NCBI GenBank assembly: GCA_002707185.1
Contig: PAMF01000070.1
Span: 1-12,652 of the forward strand
Source: Chloroflexota bacterium
GTDB lineage: Bacteria; Chloroflexota; Dehalococcoidia; UBA3495
Length of the DNA: 12,652 nt
Direction: 5' to 3'
Positions within the stretch are counted from its first letter, which is position 1; each line of letters starts with the position of its first letter. This document shows positions 6,841-12,652 of this stretch, in pieces. The notes under the pieces were generated by a model. That model ran no database searches and had not been told where the DNA came from. It saw only the letters and a program-made list of their open reading frames with translations. Made by a program: the position numbers and the translations under genes.

Positions 6841-7232
6841 AGTTTAGATACCCCCGATTTAGCACAATCTTCATCCTGTTGACTCGTTCCGCCCCCTACA
6901 CCACAGGCCCCCTCGATAACGCCATTCCTAATAATCGGAACAGCCCCTTGACCCATTATCATATGACCTCCCTCCGCTGCCGCTATGCCTCGAGGGGTTG
7001 GTTGATCTGCTCTTTCGGTTAACTCTCCACTTGGCCTACCAAACGCCGCCGAAGCCACAGCCTTGCCCTGGGAACCATATGCGCTCGCCCATATAGCGTT
7101 ATCCATCCTACTCAGGGCCACTAACCTACCACCAGCATCACAAACGGCTGCACTCACCTGGATGTTCAACTCTGCTGCTTGAGCCAAAGCACCTTGGATG
7201 ATCCTGTTTGCCTCTTCTAGAGTAATAGCCAT
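6837..7232 (-). CDS. GlcG/HbpS family protein (PF03928)
   Basis: A 131-residue protein of the GlcG/HbpS family (PF03928, formerly DUF336), found as a stand-alone small protein in many catabolic clusters and as a C-terminal domain of PduO. Visible family segments are MAITLEEANRIIQGALAQA at the N-terminus, VSAAVCDAGGRLVALSRMDNA (26-46), the KAVASAAFGRPSGEL region (57-71) and the glycine-rich GGHMIMGQGAVPI...GACGVGGGT (88-116). Known members bind haem or corrinoids, but many have no assigned function. I chose ATG 7232 because the domain begins there and AAGGACGGTGA lies just upstream; the frame stays open to 7334, but those 34 extra residues (MFNCRFRKP...) do not resemble the family. The gene is convergent with the cyclase-like gene (4-base tail overlap) and divergent from the flavin oxidoreductase gene. 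It is cytoplasmic in this form, without a signal peptide. Confidence 0.85.
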   Translation of the reverse strand: MAITLEEANRIIQGALAQAAELNIQVSAAVCDAGGRLVALSRMDNAIWASAYGSQGKAVASAAFGRPSGELTERADQPTPRGIAAAEGGHMIMGQGAVPIIRNGVIEGACGVGGGTSQQDEDCAKSGVSKL

Positions 7233-7300
7233 ACGTGTCACCGTCCTTCTGTTATAAGTGTCGCAAATAACACACTCATTCCTCATATAATAATGTATCA

Positions 7301-7390
7301 CTAATATTGGTTTTCTGAACCGACAGTTGAACACCCCGCATACAACAAGCTAATATTGATCCCAGTTCACTCCCTAAACTAAATATTGGT
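7301..7390. repeat. Short AATATTG-centred direct repeats in a divergent intergenic region
   Basis: CTAATATTG occurs at 7301-7309 and again at 7350-7358, and AATATTGGT occurs at 7303-7311 and 7382-7390. All copies lie in the 168-base gap between the GlcG/HbpS-like gene and the LLM oxidoreductase gene. The AATATT core is itself palindromic, so these could be operator half-sites, but such AT-rich words also recur by chance. Confidence 0.25.
7327..7356 (+). promoter_or_regulatory. Possible promoter of the LLM oxidoreductase gene
   Basis: TTGAAC at 7327-7332 and TAATAT at 7351-7356, 18 bases apart, form a weak sigma-70-like pair (4 of 6 matches each) that would start transcription near 7363, about 38 bases before the ATG at 7401. 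It lies in the divergent gap 7233-7400. The match is within what chance can give in AT-rich DNA. Confidence 0.25.
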
Positions 7391-7400
7391 AGGGTGCAAT

Positions 7401-8345
7401 ATGCAATTCGGTTTTTATTTACCTAATCATGGACCGACAGCTCGACCCGAGCCCCTGAAATCTATAGCGCAACTAGGCGATAAATTAGGCTACTATTGCA
7501 TGGTAGCCGGAGACCATATACTTGTCCCTAAACAGATCGAATCTCCCTATCCTTATACAGTAGGGGGAGAATTCCACGGAGCTGGCAGTGGAGAATATTT
7601 TGAACAACTGACGTTATTGACTTATCTTGCGGGAGTTACAAAAAATATTCGCCTGGTACCCAGTGTAATGATTGTCCCATATAGGCCTCCGCTGTTAGCA
7701 GCCAAAATGCTCGCTACCCTTGACGTGCTTTCCCAGGGAAGACTTACGCTCGGAGTGGGCGTAGGCTGGATGGAAGAAGAATTTTCGGCATTGGATGCAC
7801 CACCTTTCTCCGAGCGCGGAGCCGCAACCGACGAATATTTAAGAGCATTCAAAGAATTGTGGGGTAGCGATAATCCAACTTTTAACGGGAAATACTGTCA
7901 TTTCTCAGATATACAATTTCTACCTAAGCCCCTTCAAATCCCTCATCCTCCTATCTGGGTAGGAGGACAAAGCAAGCCAGCGATACGTAGAGCGGCCCAG
8001 TTAGGAAATGGATGGCATCCTGTAGGAGCCATACCGGCTGTACCTCTTGAGCCTGAAGAACTTTCTGAGAATATAGAGGTTCTTCACAACTTCGCTGTAT
8101 CAGCTGGTAGAAACCCGCAACACTTGGATGTGGCAATGAAAACCCCTTTGTATGATTCGTCTAACTCTGGAGATGGACACAGGAGAAGGTTTTCTGGCAC
8201 GAATGAAGAAATTCTACAAGACATACAATCCTATTCAGACGTTGGGACGACCCATATAATATTTGATATCCGAGGGGACGACCTGAACCAAGCATTGGAA
8301 CGACTCGATTGGTTCGCAAGTGATATTATGGCCAACGTCGCCTGA
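7401..8345 (+). CDS. LLM-class, probably F420-dependent oxidoreductase (TIGR03619-like)
   Basis: A 314-residue luciferase-like (LLM) oxidoreductase with a single TIM-barrel domain. Diagnostic segments are MQFGFYLPNHGP at the start, AGDHILVP (36-43), TLDVLSQGRLTLGVGVGWMEEEF (about 106-128) and PIWVGGQSKPAIRRAAQLGNGWHP (about 184-207). The GVGVGWMEEEF and GWHP pattern is that of the TIGR03619 group, whose members are predicted to use coenzyme F420 rather than FMN; the substrate is unknown. Such enzymes reduce or oxidise small organic molecules in the cytoplasm. An in-frame TTG at 7386 would add five residues, but it lies inside the probable ribosome binding region GGTAGGG, so ATG 7401 is preferred. 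It is the first gene of the right-hand + strand run, divergent from the GlcG/HbpS-like gene and followed after 49 bases by an alpha/beta hydrolase whose start region looks alike. Confidence 0.9.
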   Translation: MQFGFYLPNHGPTARPEPLKSIAQLGDKLGYYCMVAGDHILVPKQIESPYPYTVGGEFHGAGSGEYFEQLTLLTYLAGVTKNIRLVPSVMIVPYRPPLLAAKMLATLDVLSQGRLTLGVGVGWMEEEFSALDAPPFSERGAATDEYLRAFKELWGSDNPTFNGKYCHFSDIQFLPKPLQIPHPPIWVGGQSKPAIRRAAQLGNGWHPVGAIPAVPLEPEELSENIEVLHNFAVSAGRNPQHLDVAMKTPLYDSSNSGDGHRRRFSGTNEEILQDIQSYSDVGTTHIIFDIRGDDLNQALERLDWFASDIMANVA

Positions 8346-8394
8346 TAAATCACTCACTAATTAGCAGTAATAAATATTATTGGTAGGTGTAGAT

Positions 8395-9183
8395 ATGAAA
8401 GTCCAATTGAATGACGGCATGGAGCTTTTTTACACGATAGATGACTTTACCGATCCCTGGACTACTCCAGAGACTGTCGTCCTCCATCACGGCATGGCTA
8501 AAAATCATTCTCTTTGGTACGGTTGGATTCCCATACTCTCCAGAAAATACCGAGTGATACGGTTTGATATGCGGGGCATGGGGCAATCTGATGTGCCCGA
8601 TGCCGGATATCCTTGGTCAGTAGATAATTTTGCAGTTGATCTTTTAGATCTGGTCAATAAACTTGATCTAAAACAATTTCATCTTATCGGAGAAACAGTA
8701 GGGGGATCGATTTCAATGAAATTCGCCACGGAAAATCAAGATAGACTTCTTTCCTTAACAGCTTGTACCTCTCCTACCAGTTTTAACGATCCCCATCATG
8801 CTGAAAGTGCTGATTTGATCGAAAGAGAAGGTATAAACGCCTGGGTAGAAAGCACCATAGGTAGAAGACTTGATCCCCAAATCGTAGATCCTGCTTTTAC
8901 TCGTTGGTACGCGGATCAAATGTGTGCCACAGCTCCCCATGTAGTTAGTGGATTCCAGCGTAACGCGTCAGGGGACCTCCGCCCCCAGCTTAAAGAAGTC
9001 AAAACCCCGACTCTCATTCTCGCCGCTGCAAACCTCAGGGAAGAAGTGCTAGGAGATTTTCGAGAAGCCTCAGACATTTTCCCCAACGGCAAGCAGGTAG
9101 TATTTCCAGGAGTATACGGATTTGTTCAACATATCTTGCCTGTACCCTGCGCAAGAGTATGGCTGGATTTCGTATCTAAATAG
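8395..9183 (+). CDS. Alpha/beta hydrolase with Thr at the nucleophile position
   Basis: A 262-residue alpha/beta-hydrolase fold protein, close to the normal length. The oxyanion-hole segment is LHHGMAKNHSLWYGW (30-44), the strand-helix FDMRGMGQSD (57-66) is the usual 'D.RG.G.S', and the C-terminal QHILPV places the catalytic His at 246. The nucleophile elbow reads LIGETVGGSIS (97-107): the G-x-S-x-G serine is Thr 101, codon ACA. A candidate acid is D221 or a Glu in LREEVLGD. Serine hydrolases rarely work with Thr in this fold, so either the enzyme uses Thr, it has become a binding protein or lyase-like member, or the substitution is disabling. ATG 8395 is chosen over an in-frame TTG at 8380, which falls within the ribosome binding region GGTAGG. 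It follows the LLM gene by 49 bases and probably shares its transcript; a hydrolase acting on the oxidoreductase product is plausible (inference). Confidence 0.85.
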   Translation: MKVQLNDGMELFYTIDDFTDPWTTPETVVLHHGMAKNHSLWYGWIPILSRKYRVIRFDMRGMGQSDVPDAGYPWSVDNFAVDLLDLVNKLDLKQFHLIGETVGGSISMKFATENQDRLLSLTACTSPTSFNDPHHAESADLIEREGINAWVESTIGRRLDPQIVDPAFTRWYADQMCATAPHVVSGFQRNASGDLRPQLKEVKTPTLILAAANLREEVLGDFREASDIFPNGKQVVFPGVYGFVQHILPVPCARVWLDFVSK

Positions 9184-9239
9184 TCTGTAGAGGCTATCCC
9201 GACAAGAGTAGAATTATACGGCAAGGAACCACACCAAGA

Positions 9240-9785
9240 ATGGCAAAGATTCTCCAATATTTCACAACTTGGTACCGTGAAACGAAAATCATAGACAAAC
9301 GGTTTTTAAAGTTTCTTAAATATTATTTAACCCAAGCCAGCTTGGCCGCCGTTGCAATGCTGCTAGTATTAATTTTGGTGGACTCACTAGCGGATGCAGC
9401 TCTTGCAGCAGGCCTAGGTGCCAGCGTCGCCATAATATTTATCCACCCTTCAAATCCCTCAGCGCGTTATCGGTCATTAATAGGCGGACATTTTATAGGT
9501 ATCGCTCTTGGAGCGTTATTTTCAGTATTGATTTTTAGTAGCCCTATCAGCGAATATTTCGCAACCATCCCTTGGCTATCCGATATATGCCTCGGACTAT
9601 CTGTTGGAGCAATGATTTTAATTATGGCTATAACAAATACAGAGCATCCGCCAGCAGTAGGTATCTTACTCGGAGTAGCTTTACAACCATGGCAATGGAC
9701 AACATTCCTCGCATTGGTGATTGCCGTATTTATACTTGCCATGATCAGATGGACTTTCCGAGCCTGGCTACGGGACCTTGTTTAG
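9240..9785 (+). CDS. HPP family integral membrane protein
   Basis: A 181-residue inner-membrane protein of the HPP family (PF04982). After an amphipathic N-terminus (residues 1-30) come about four to five hydrophobic segments, near 33-50, 55-70, 80-100, 115-133 and 150-170. Family marks are ASVAIIFIHPSNPSARYRSLIGGHFIG (61-87), where the P..P.A..R..IGGH pattern sits between helices, and TNTEHPPAVGILLGVAL (132-148), which contains the HPP tripeptide that names the family. Plant and cyanobacterial relatives have been linked to nitrite transport; for bacterial members in such contexts the cargo is unknown. The ATG at 9240 has AAGGAA about eleven bases upstream. It sits 56 bases after the hydrolase gene on the same strand. 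A clear -10 sequence follows its stop, so the operon may end or be re-initiated here. Confidence 0.85.
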   Translation: MAKILQYFTTWYRETKIIDKRFLKFLKYYLTQASLAAVAMLLVLILVDSLADAALAAGLGASVAIIFIHPSNPSARYRSLIGGHFIGIALGALFSVLIFSSPISEYFATIPWLSDICLGLSVGAMILIMAITNTEHPPAVGILLGVALQPWQWTTFLALVIAVFILAMIRWTFRAWLRDLV

Positions 9786-9846
9786 ATCACAAGTTTTATA
9801 AATAAATTCAGGATATATAGTTCGTAAATAGCATCCTAGAGACGAG

Positions 9847-9852
9847 TATAAT
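9847..9852 (+). promoter_or_regulatory. Candidate -10 box (TATAAT) upstream of the tandem VOC gene
   Basis: A perfect TATAAT lies 37 bases before the ATG at 9890, in the 104-base gap after the HPP gene. No good -35 hexamer stands 16-18 bases upstream; the nearest partial one is TTCGTA at 9821-9826, 20 bases away. It may mark a promoter of its own for the VOC-MBL part of the run. Confidence 0.4.
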
Positions 9853-9889
9853 ACACCTACGGCATCAATTTAATTGTATCGGGAAAAAT

Positions 9890-10690
9890 ATGTTCGATAA
9901 AATTCAACACATTGGTTATCAAGTTCGAAATTTAGACCAAGCAATAGCATTCTTCGAGGGGAAATTTGGCGGAGTAAAGACCGGTTCAGGGCAAGCTCAA
10001 CTTGGAGGCCGTAATGCCTTCATTAAGTTTGGCAATATAGAGGTCGAACTACTTGAACCTCTAAATCACTTGGAGATACCCTCCGGCACATTGAACATGC
10101 ATCACGTAGGATATTTAGTTTCGGATATATCTGAAGCACGTGAGGAGTTAATGCTCAGGGGATTAAAATTTACATCAGATAAACCCGCAATAAACCATTT
10201 ATCGCACCAAGTCCTGTGGTTGGACCAATCTAGCACCAATGACTGCATGATACATATCACTCAATTACCCAATAAACCAGTTGATGAAAGCGTCCACTCT
10301 GGTTTGCCTATCGACAGCATCATACATGCCGGCTATGTAGTAGATAATTTAGAGGCAGCTGTTGCTTGGTATGTAGAGAAATTTGACGGCGAATATATTG
10401 GCGGGGGAATGTCTATAAGGGGTATTAATAACGCCTTCGTAAATTTTGGTAAGGTACAGGTTGAACTCTTAGAACCAAATCATATAGACCAATTACAGGG
10501 ACATCGCCATCATATGGACCACGTCGGTTATGTAACGAAGAATATACATTCTTGCATATCGGAATCTGAAGACCGTGGTCTAACTATGGGAGAACCTAAT
10601 CCTAGAACAAACGTGATTAATCAACTCCTTTGCTATTTTGATACATCATCTACTTGTGGTACCAGGATGCATCTGACCCAATTATCTTAA
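9890..10690 (+). CDS. Tandem-domain VOC superfamily protein (methylmalonyl-CoA epimerase-like domains)
   Basis: A 266-residue protein made of two similar vicinal-oxygen-chelate (glyoxalase/dioxygenase) domains, about 1-127 and 140-266, joined by a short linker. Each has the epimerase-like order: a first-strand His (H7 in IQHIGY; H146 in IIHAGY), the shared segment VELLEP (E53; E192), a central His (H72 in MHHVGY; H211 in MDHVGY) and a last strand ending in TQL. In methylmalonyl-CoA epimerase the last metal ligand is the Glu of 'IELTQ'; here both domains have His instead (H122 in MIHITQ; H261 in RMHLTQ), and the usual Gln is Glu. The internal duplication with the same altered site in both halves implies real selection. 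The reaction could be isomerase, lyase, epimerase or dioxygenase. The start ATG 9890 has only a weak GGGA upstream. It is followed after 62 bases by an MBL-fold hydrolase. Confidence 0.86.
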   Translation: MFDKIQHIGYQVRNLDQAIAFFEGKFGGVKTGSGQAQLGGRNAFIKFGNIEVELLEPLNHLEIPSGTLNMHHVGYLVSDISEAREELMLRGLKFTSDKPAINHLSHQVLWLDQSSTNDCMIHITQLPNKPVDESVHSGLPIDSIIHAGYVVDNLEAAVAWYVEKFDGEYIGGGMSIRGINNAFVNFGKVQVELLEPNHIDQLQGHRHHMDHVGYVTKNIHSCISESEDRGLTMGEPNPRTNVINQLLCYFDTSSTCGTRMHLTQLS

Positions 10691-10752
10691 ACGACATAGA
10701 ATAATCGGACCAACCCTTCCGTATTTAGACTTATCAAAGGAGACTATATATT

Positions 10753-11520
10753 ATGGGAAATCTAGAAGTGTTAACTTACGGGTTCGCCCTTTCGTCCGAC
10801 CAAGGCGCATTTGGATATTCTACTAATTCTTTGTTGACAGCTGGCGGAAACAAAATTCTGATAGACACCGGTCCTTCTTCCAGAAGAAATATGCTTTACC
10901 GGGCTCTGGCCGAAAGGAATTTAGGTACAGAAGACATTGATATAGTGATTCTAACTCATCTTCACTGGGATCATTGCCAAAACACAGATTTGTTCCCGAA
11001 TGCCCGTATTTTAGTACATCCAACTGAATTCGATTATGCTAAAAATCCAAATAGGCATGACCACGCAGCCGCACAATACATGGCGGAGCATATTGCCAAG
11101 ATGAAAATAGAACTTGTCTCTGAAGGTGACCGGGTGGTAGAAGGAGTGAGCATAGTAGAGACTCCTGGCCATACTAAGGGTCACATTAGTGTCCTGGTGG
11201 AAGGGGATCAAGAAAAGTTATTGTTAGCTGGAGACGCTATGCCGGACGGAGGCACCGTAAGTAGAGGGCTACCCTATAATATATTTTGGGATGTATCCGA
11301 TGCCAGGGAAAGTGTGGAGAAGATGGTCGACATATCCAAAGTCTTTTATCCAGGACATGACAGACCATTTAGATTAGAACAAGAAACCATTAATTATATC
11401 CACGGCCCTGAAAACCTGGAGATTTTTAATAGCACCGAAGGCGGAACTACAACATCATTAACATTCACAGTTGGAGCCCATAGACATGTAAACATTGATA
11501 CTGTACAAAAACCTGCTTAA
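10753..11520 (+). CDS. MBL-fold metallo-hydrolase (AHL-lactonase-like)
   Basis: A 255-residue metallo-beta-lactamase-fold hydrolase with a complete binuclear metal site: HLHWDH (H69, H71, D73, H74), ETPGHTKGHISV with H140, LAGDAMP with D161 and YPGHDRPF with H202. The strand NKILIDTGPSS (33-43) and the overall layout resemble the N-acyl-homoserine lactonase/glyoxalase II side of the family, so hydrolysis of a lactone or thioester is the likeliest chemistry; the actual substrate cannot be read from sequence. The last 35 residues or so (EIFNSTEGGTTTSLTF...) extend past the usual core. The ATG at 10753 has a strong AAAGGAGA upstream. It lies 62 bases after the tandem VOC gene, so the pair may act in sequence, for example opening a ring after isomerisation (inference). 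It is cytoplasmic, with no signal peptide. Confidence 0.9.
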   Translation: MGNLEVLTYGFALSSDQGAFGYSTNSLLTAGGNKILIDTGPSSRRNMLYRALAERNLGTEDIDIVILTHLHWDHCQNTDLFPNARILVHPTEFDYAKNPNRHDHAAAQYMAEHIAKMKIELVSEGDRVVEGVSIVETPGHTKGHISVLVEGDQEKLLLAGDAMPDGGTVSRGLPYNIFWDVSDARESVEKMVDISKVFYPGHDRPFRLEQETINYIHGPENLEIFNSTEGGTTTSLTFTVGAHRHVNIDTVQKPA

Positions 11521-11590
11521 CAGCTGTTTTGTACCCATACTAAATCTGCCGAACTAATCAAGCACACATTAGGTTCAGGCCATATTCAAC

Positions 11591-11884
11591 ATGAACACAC
11601 GCATATTATTGGTAGGAAGAGATCAAAAAAACCTTGAAGGTACGACAAAGATTCTTGAACAGGTCGGGGTCATCGTTACGGGTACTTCTGACGATAGCAT
11701 AGCCATAGACCTAGTTGGGTCTTCCCAATATGATGCGTTATTGATAAGCAGGGACGTGTCTTTACCGGACCGACGATATATCACTACCCAGGCCAGGAAT
11801 CTAGACCTTGATATACCCGTAGTTGTAGTGGAAAGTCCTGAAGCAGTACTTATTAGACTCAGACACGCGGGTGTGACCATATGA
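11591..11884 (+). CDS. Stand-alone degenerate receiver-like (CheY-fold) protein
   Basis: A 97-residue protein that resembles a response-regulator receiver domain missing its end. The start MNTRILLVGRDQKN matches the first strand and acidic pocket, but only D11 of the usual acidic pair remains. The third strand YDALLISRDVSLPDR (47-61) aligns with the phospho-site 'YDLVLLD...P..dG', with Ser 53 where the phosphorylated Asp should be. The fourth strand IPVVVVESPE (75-84) is present, but the last strand with the conserved Lys and helix 5 are absent. It is therefore unlikely to be a normal phospho-receiver and may work by protein contacts alone. The TGA at 11882-11884 is clean and I see no frame continuing it in the next 76 bases. 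Upstream Shine-Dalgarno pairing is weak (CAGG). It sits between the MBL-fold gene and the SEC-C gene. Confidence 0.6.
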   Translation: MNTRILLVGRDQKNLEGTTKILEQVGVIVTGTSDDSIAIDLVGSSQYDALLISRDVSLPDRRYITTQARNLDLDIPVVVVESPEAVLIRLRHAGVTI

Positions 11885-11960
11885 TGCAAAGCAATGCTAT
11901 ACTTCGACAAACTTTTATTAGAACACTAAGATAGATCAATTTACTTTAGGAAGTATTCAG

Positions 11961-12122
11961 ATGGTACGAGCCAATTGGTATAGCCAACACCCCGATGCAT
12001 GTACCTGCAACCAATGTGAAGAAAAAAAATCGATAAACCGTCAAGCCGGCCGCAAGATCGGCAGGAACGAGAAATGCCCTTGCGGTAGTGGAAAAAAATA
12101 TAAACGCTGCCATGGGGACTAA
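11961..12122 (+). CDS. Small SEC-C motif zinc-binding protein
   Basis: A short 53-residue gene. The ATG at 11961 is preceded by TAGGAAG at suitable spacing and the frame ends at TAA 12120-12122. The C-terminal half, from [12 protein letters not shown] to KYKRCHG, is a textbook SEC-C zinc motif as found at the end of SecA, with C39, C41, C50 and H51 as ligands. The N-terminal half has a second cluster, C14-T-C16-N-Q-C19, inside [13 protein letters not shown], so a second metal site is possible. The protein is nearly all metal-binding motif, with basic residues between the clusters (RQAGRKIGR). SEC-C motifs mediate zinc-dependent protein contacts (SecB in the SecA case); for stand-alone copies the partner is unknown. 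It lies between the receiver-like gene and the GMC oxidoreductase gene, 68 bases before the latter, all on the same strand. Confidence 0.8.
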   Translation: MVRANWYSQHPDACTCNQCEEKKSINRQAGRKIGRNEKCPCGSGKKYKRCHGD

Positions 12123-12190
12123 CGACTCATTTTTTCAATTGCCAACTGGACCTGGTCATGTAATGAATTAATCCCATAAGGAACTACGAA

Positions 12191-12652
12191 ATGAATTACG
12201 ACACCATCATCGTAGGAGCGGGGTCAGCGGGGTGTGTATTAGCGGCCAGGTTATCTGAAGACAACAGAAAATCGGTCCTCCTCATAGAAGCTGGACCAGA
12301 TTATCCTGATCCGAATTTATTACCTGAAGAACTGAAATATGATGCTCACCAAGCCGCATCCGAAGAAAACGCTCCACACAATTGGTCATTTTCGGGAACC
12401 TCAAGCCCCGAGCGACTCACACCAGTTCACGTTGCAAGGGGGAAAGTGACAGGCGGAACCAGTGCGATCAACCATCAGATATTCCTAAGAGGACTTCCGG
12501 AAGATTATGACTATTGGGCAGAGCTGGGGAATGATCTATGGGATTATCAGAAAGTTCTCCCTTATTTTATAAAATCGGAATCCGACCTTGACATTGCTGA
12601 CGATTTTCACGGATCTCAAGGCCCAATACCTGTACGCAGAAATCCTCCAGAA
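12191..12652 (+). CDS. GMC-family FAD-dependent oxidoreductase, N-terminal part (cut by right edge)
   Basis: The first 154 residues of a glucose-methanol-choline (GMC) oxidoreductase, running open to the right edge. The FAD-binding start MNYDTIIVGAGSAGCVLAARL contains GxGxxG at 9-14, followed by LLIEAGPDYPDP, the typical end of the second strand. The GMC signature is present as VARGKVTGGTSAINHQIFLRG (roughly residues 82-102), and DYDYWAELGNDLWDYQKVLPYF follows as in choline-dehydrogenase-like members. These enzymes oxidise alcohols to aldehydes with FAD; full members have about 500-550 residues, so two thirds, including the catalytic His, lie outside the window. The ATG at 12191 has AAGGAA at 7-8 bases. 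It closes the + strand run; alcohol oxidation would fit a catabolic role with the LLM, hydrolase and VOC enzymes upstream (inference). Confidence 0.92.
   Translation, partial: MNYDTIIVGAGSAGCVLAARLSEDNRKSVLLIEAGPDYPDPNLLPEELKYDAHQAASEENAPHNWSFSGTSSPERLTPVHVARGKVTGGTSAINHQIFLRGLPEDYDYWAELGNDLWDYQKVLPYFIKSESDLDIADDFHGSQGPIPVRRNPPE

Noticed and set aside
7233..7334. Longer N-terminus of the GlcG/HbpS-like gene starting at 7334.
   Set aside because: The additional 34 residues lack family similarity and the ATG at 7232 has its own ribosome binding site at the domain start.
6076..9870. Exact 13-base repeat TACGGCATCAATT at 6076-6088 and 9858-9870, both upstream of + strand genes.
   Set aside because: In a window of this size about one to two such 13-base matches are expected by chance, and the flanks and distances to the start codons differ.
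11623..11910. Open frame of 95 codons on the - strand over the receiver-like gene.
   Set aside because: Ser/Thr-rich, low-complexity translation without family features; it is the antisense shadow of the + strand gene, which has better fold similarity.

Overview
The window looks like an accessory, catabolic stretch of a bacterial chromosome. It holds 16 genes, two of them cut by the window ends, and no RNA gene, insertion sequence or CRISPR array that I can see. Base composition is AT-leaning by eye (not counted). The gene mix is an F420-type luciferase-like oxidoreductase, an enolase-superfamily dehydratase/racemase, NIPSNAP, putative cyclase, GlcG/HbpS, VOC, MBL-fold, PIG-L, GMC oxidoreductase and an oxalate/formate-antiporter-like MFS carrier. 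This mix is typical of marine Chloroflexota of the SAR202 group (Dehalococcoidia), which are known for expanded paralogue sets of these families. The assignment is an inference from gene content; no marker gene is present to prove it.

Layout. (1) Positions 1-1519, + strand: the tail of a GNAT acetyltransferase, then an MFS transporter. (2) 1576-3688, - strand: an operon in the order ThDP-binding decarboxylase beta-type subunit, mandelate-racemase-like enzyme, NIPSNAP protein, converging on the transporter. (3) 3868-4647, + strand: arsenite methyltransferase arsM, divergent from that operon. (4) 4686-5887, - strand: a three-helix membrane protein followed by a PIG-L/LmbE deacetylase. (5) 6145-6840, + strand: a cyclase-family protein, tail-to-tail with a GlcG/HbpS-like gene on the - strand (6837-7232). 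(6) From 7401 to the right edge, all + strand: LLM flavin oxidoreductase, alpha/beta hydrolase, HPP membrane protein, tandem VOC protein, MBL-fold hydrolase, degenerate receiver, 53-residue SEC-C zinc protein, and the start of a GMC oxidoreductase. No gap without a gene reaches 300 bases; the longest is about 266 bases (5879-6144).

How the genes may work together. The left part reads as uptake of a small acid or carboxylate (MFS), proton abstraction next to a carboxylate (enolase superfamily) and decarboxylation of a 2-oxo acid (ThDP subunit, whose pyrimidine-binding partner is not here). The right part reads as oxidation, hydrolysis and ring or lactone processing of recalcitrant organic matter. 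No substrate can be named from sequence.

The main pattern is that several enzymes of well-known families lack or exchange a catalytic or metal-binding residue while the rest of the fold is intact. The cyclase-like protein lacks most of its metal ligands. Both VOC domains have His where the family has the terminal Glu ligand. The alpha/beta hydrolase has Thr at the nucleophile position. The enolase-superfamily enzyme has KxQ instead of KxK. The receiver-like protein lacks the phospho-acceptor Asp. These are the best leads for undescribed chemistry.
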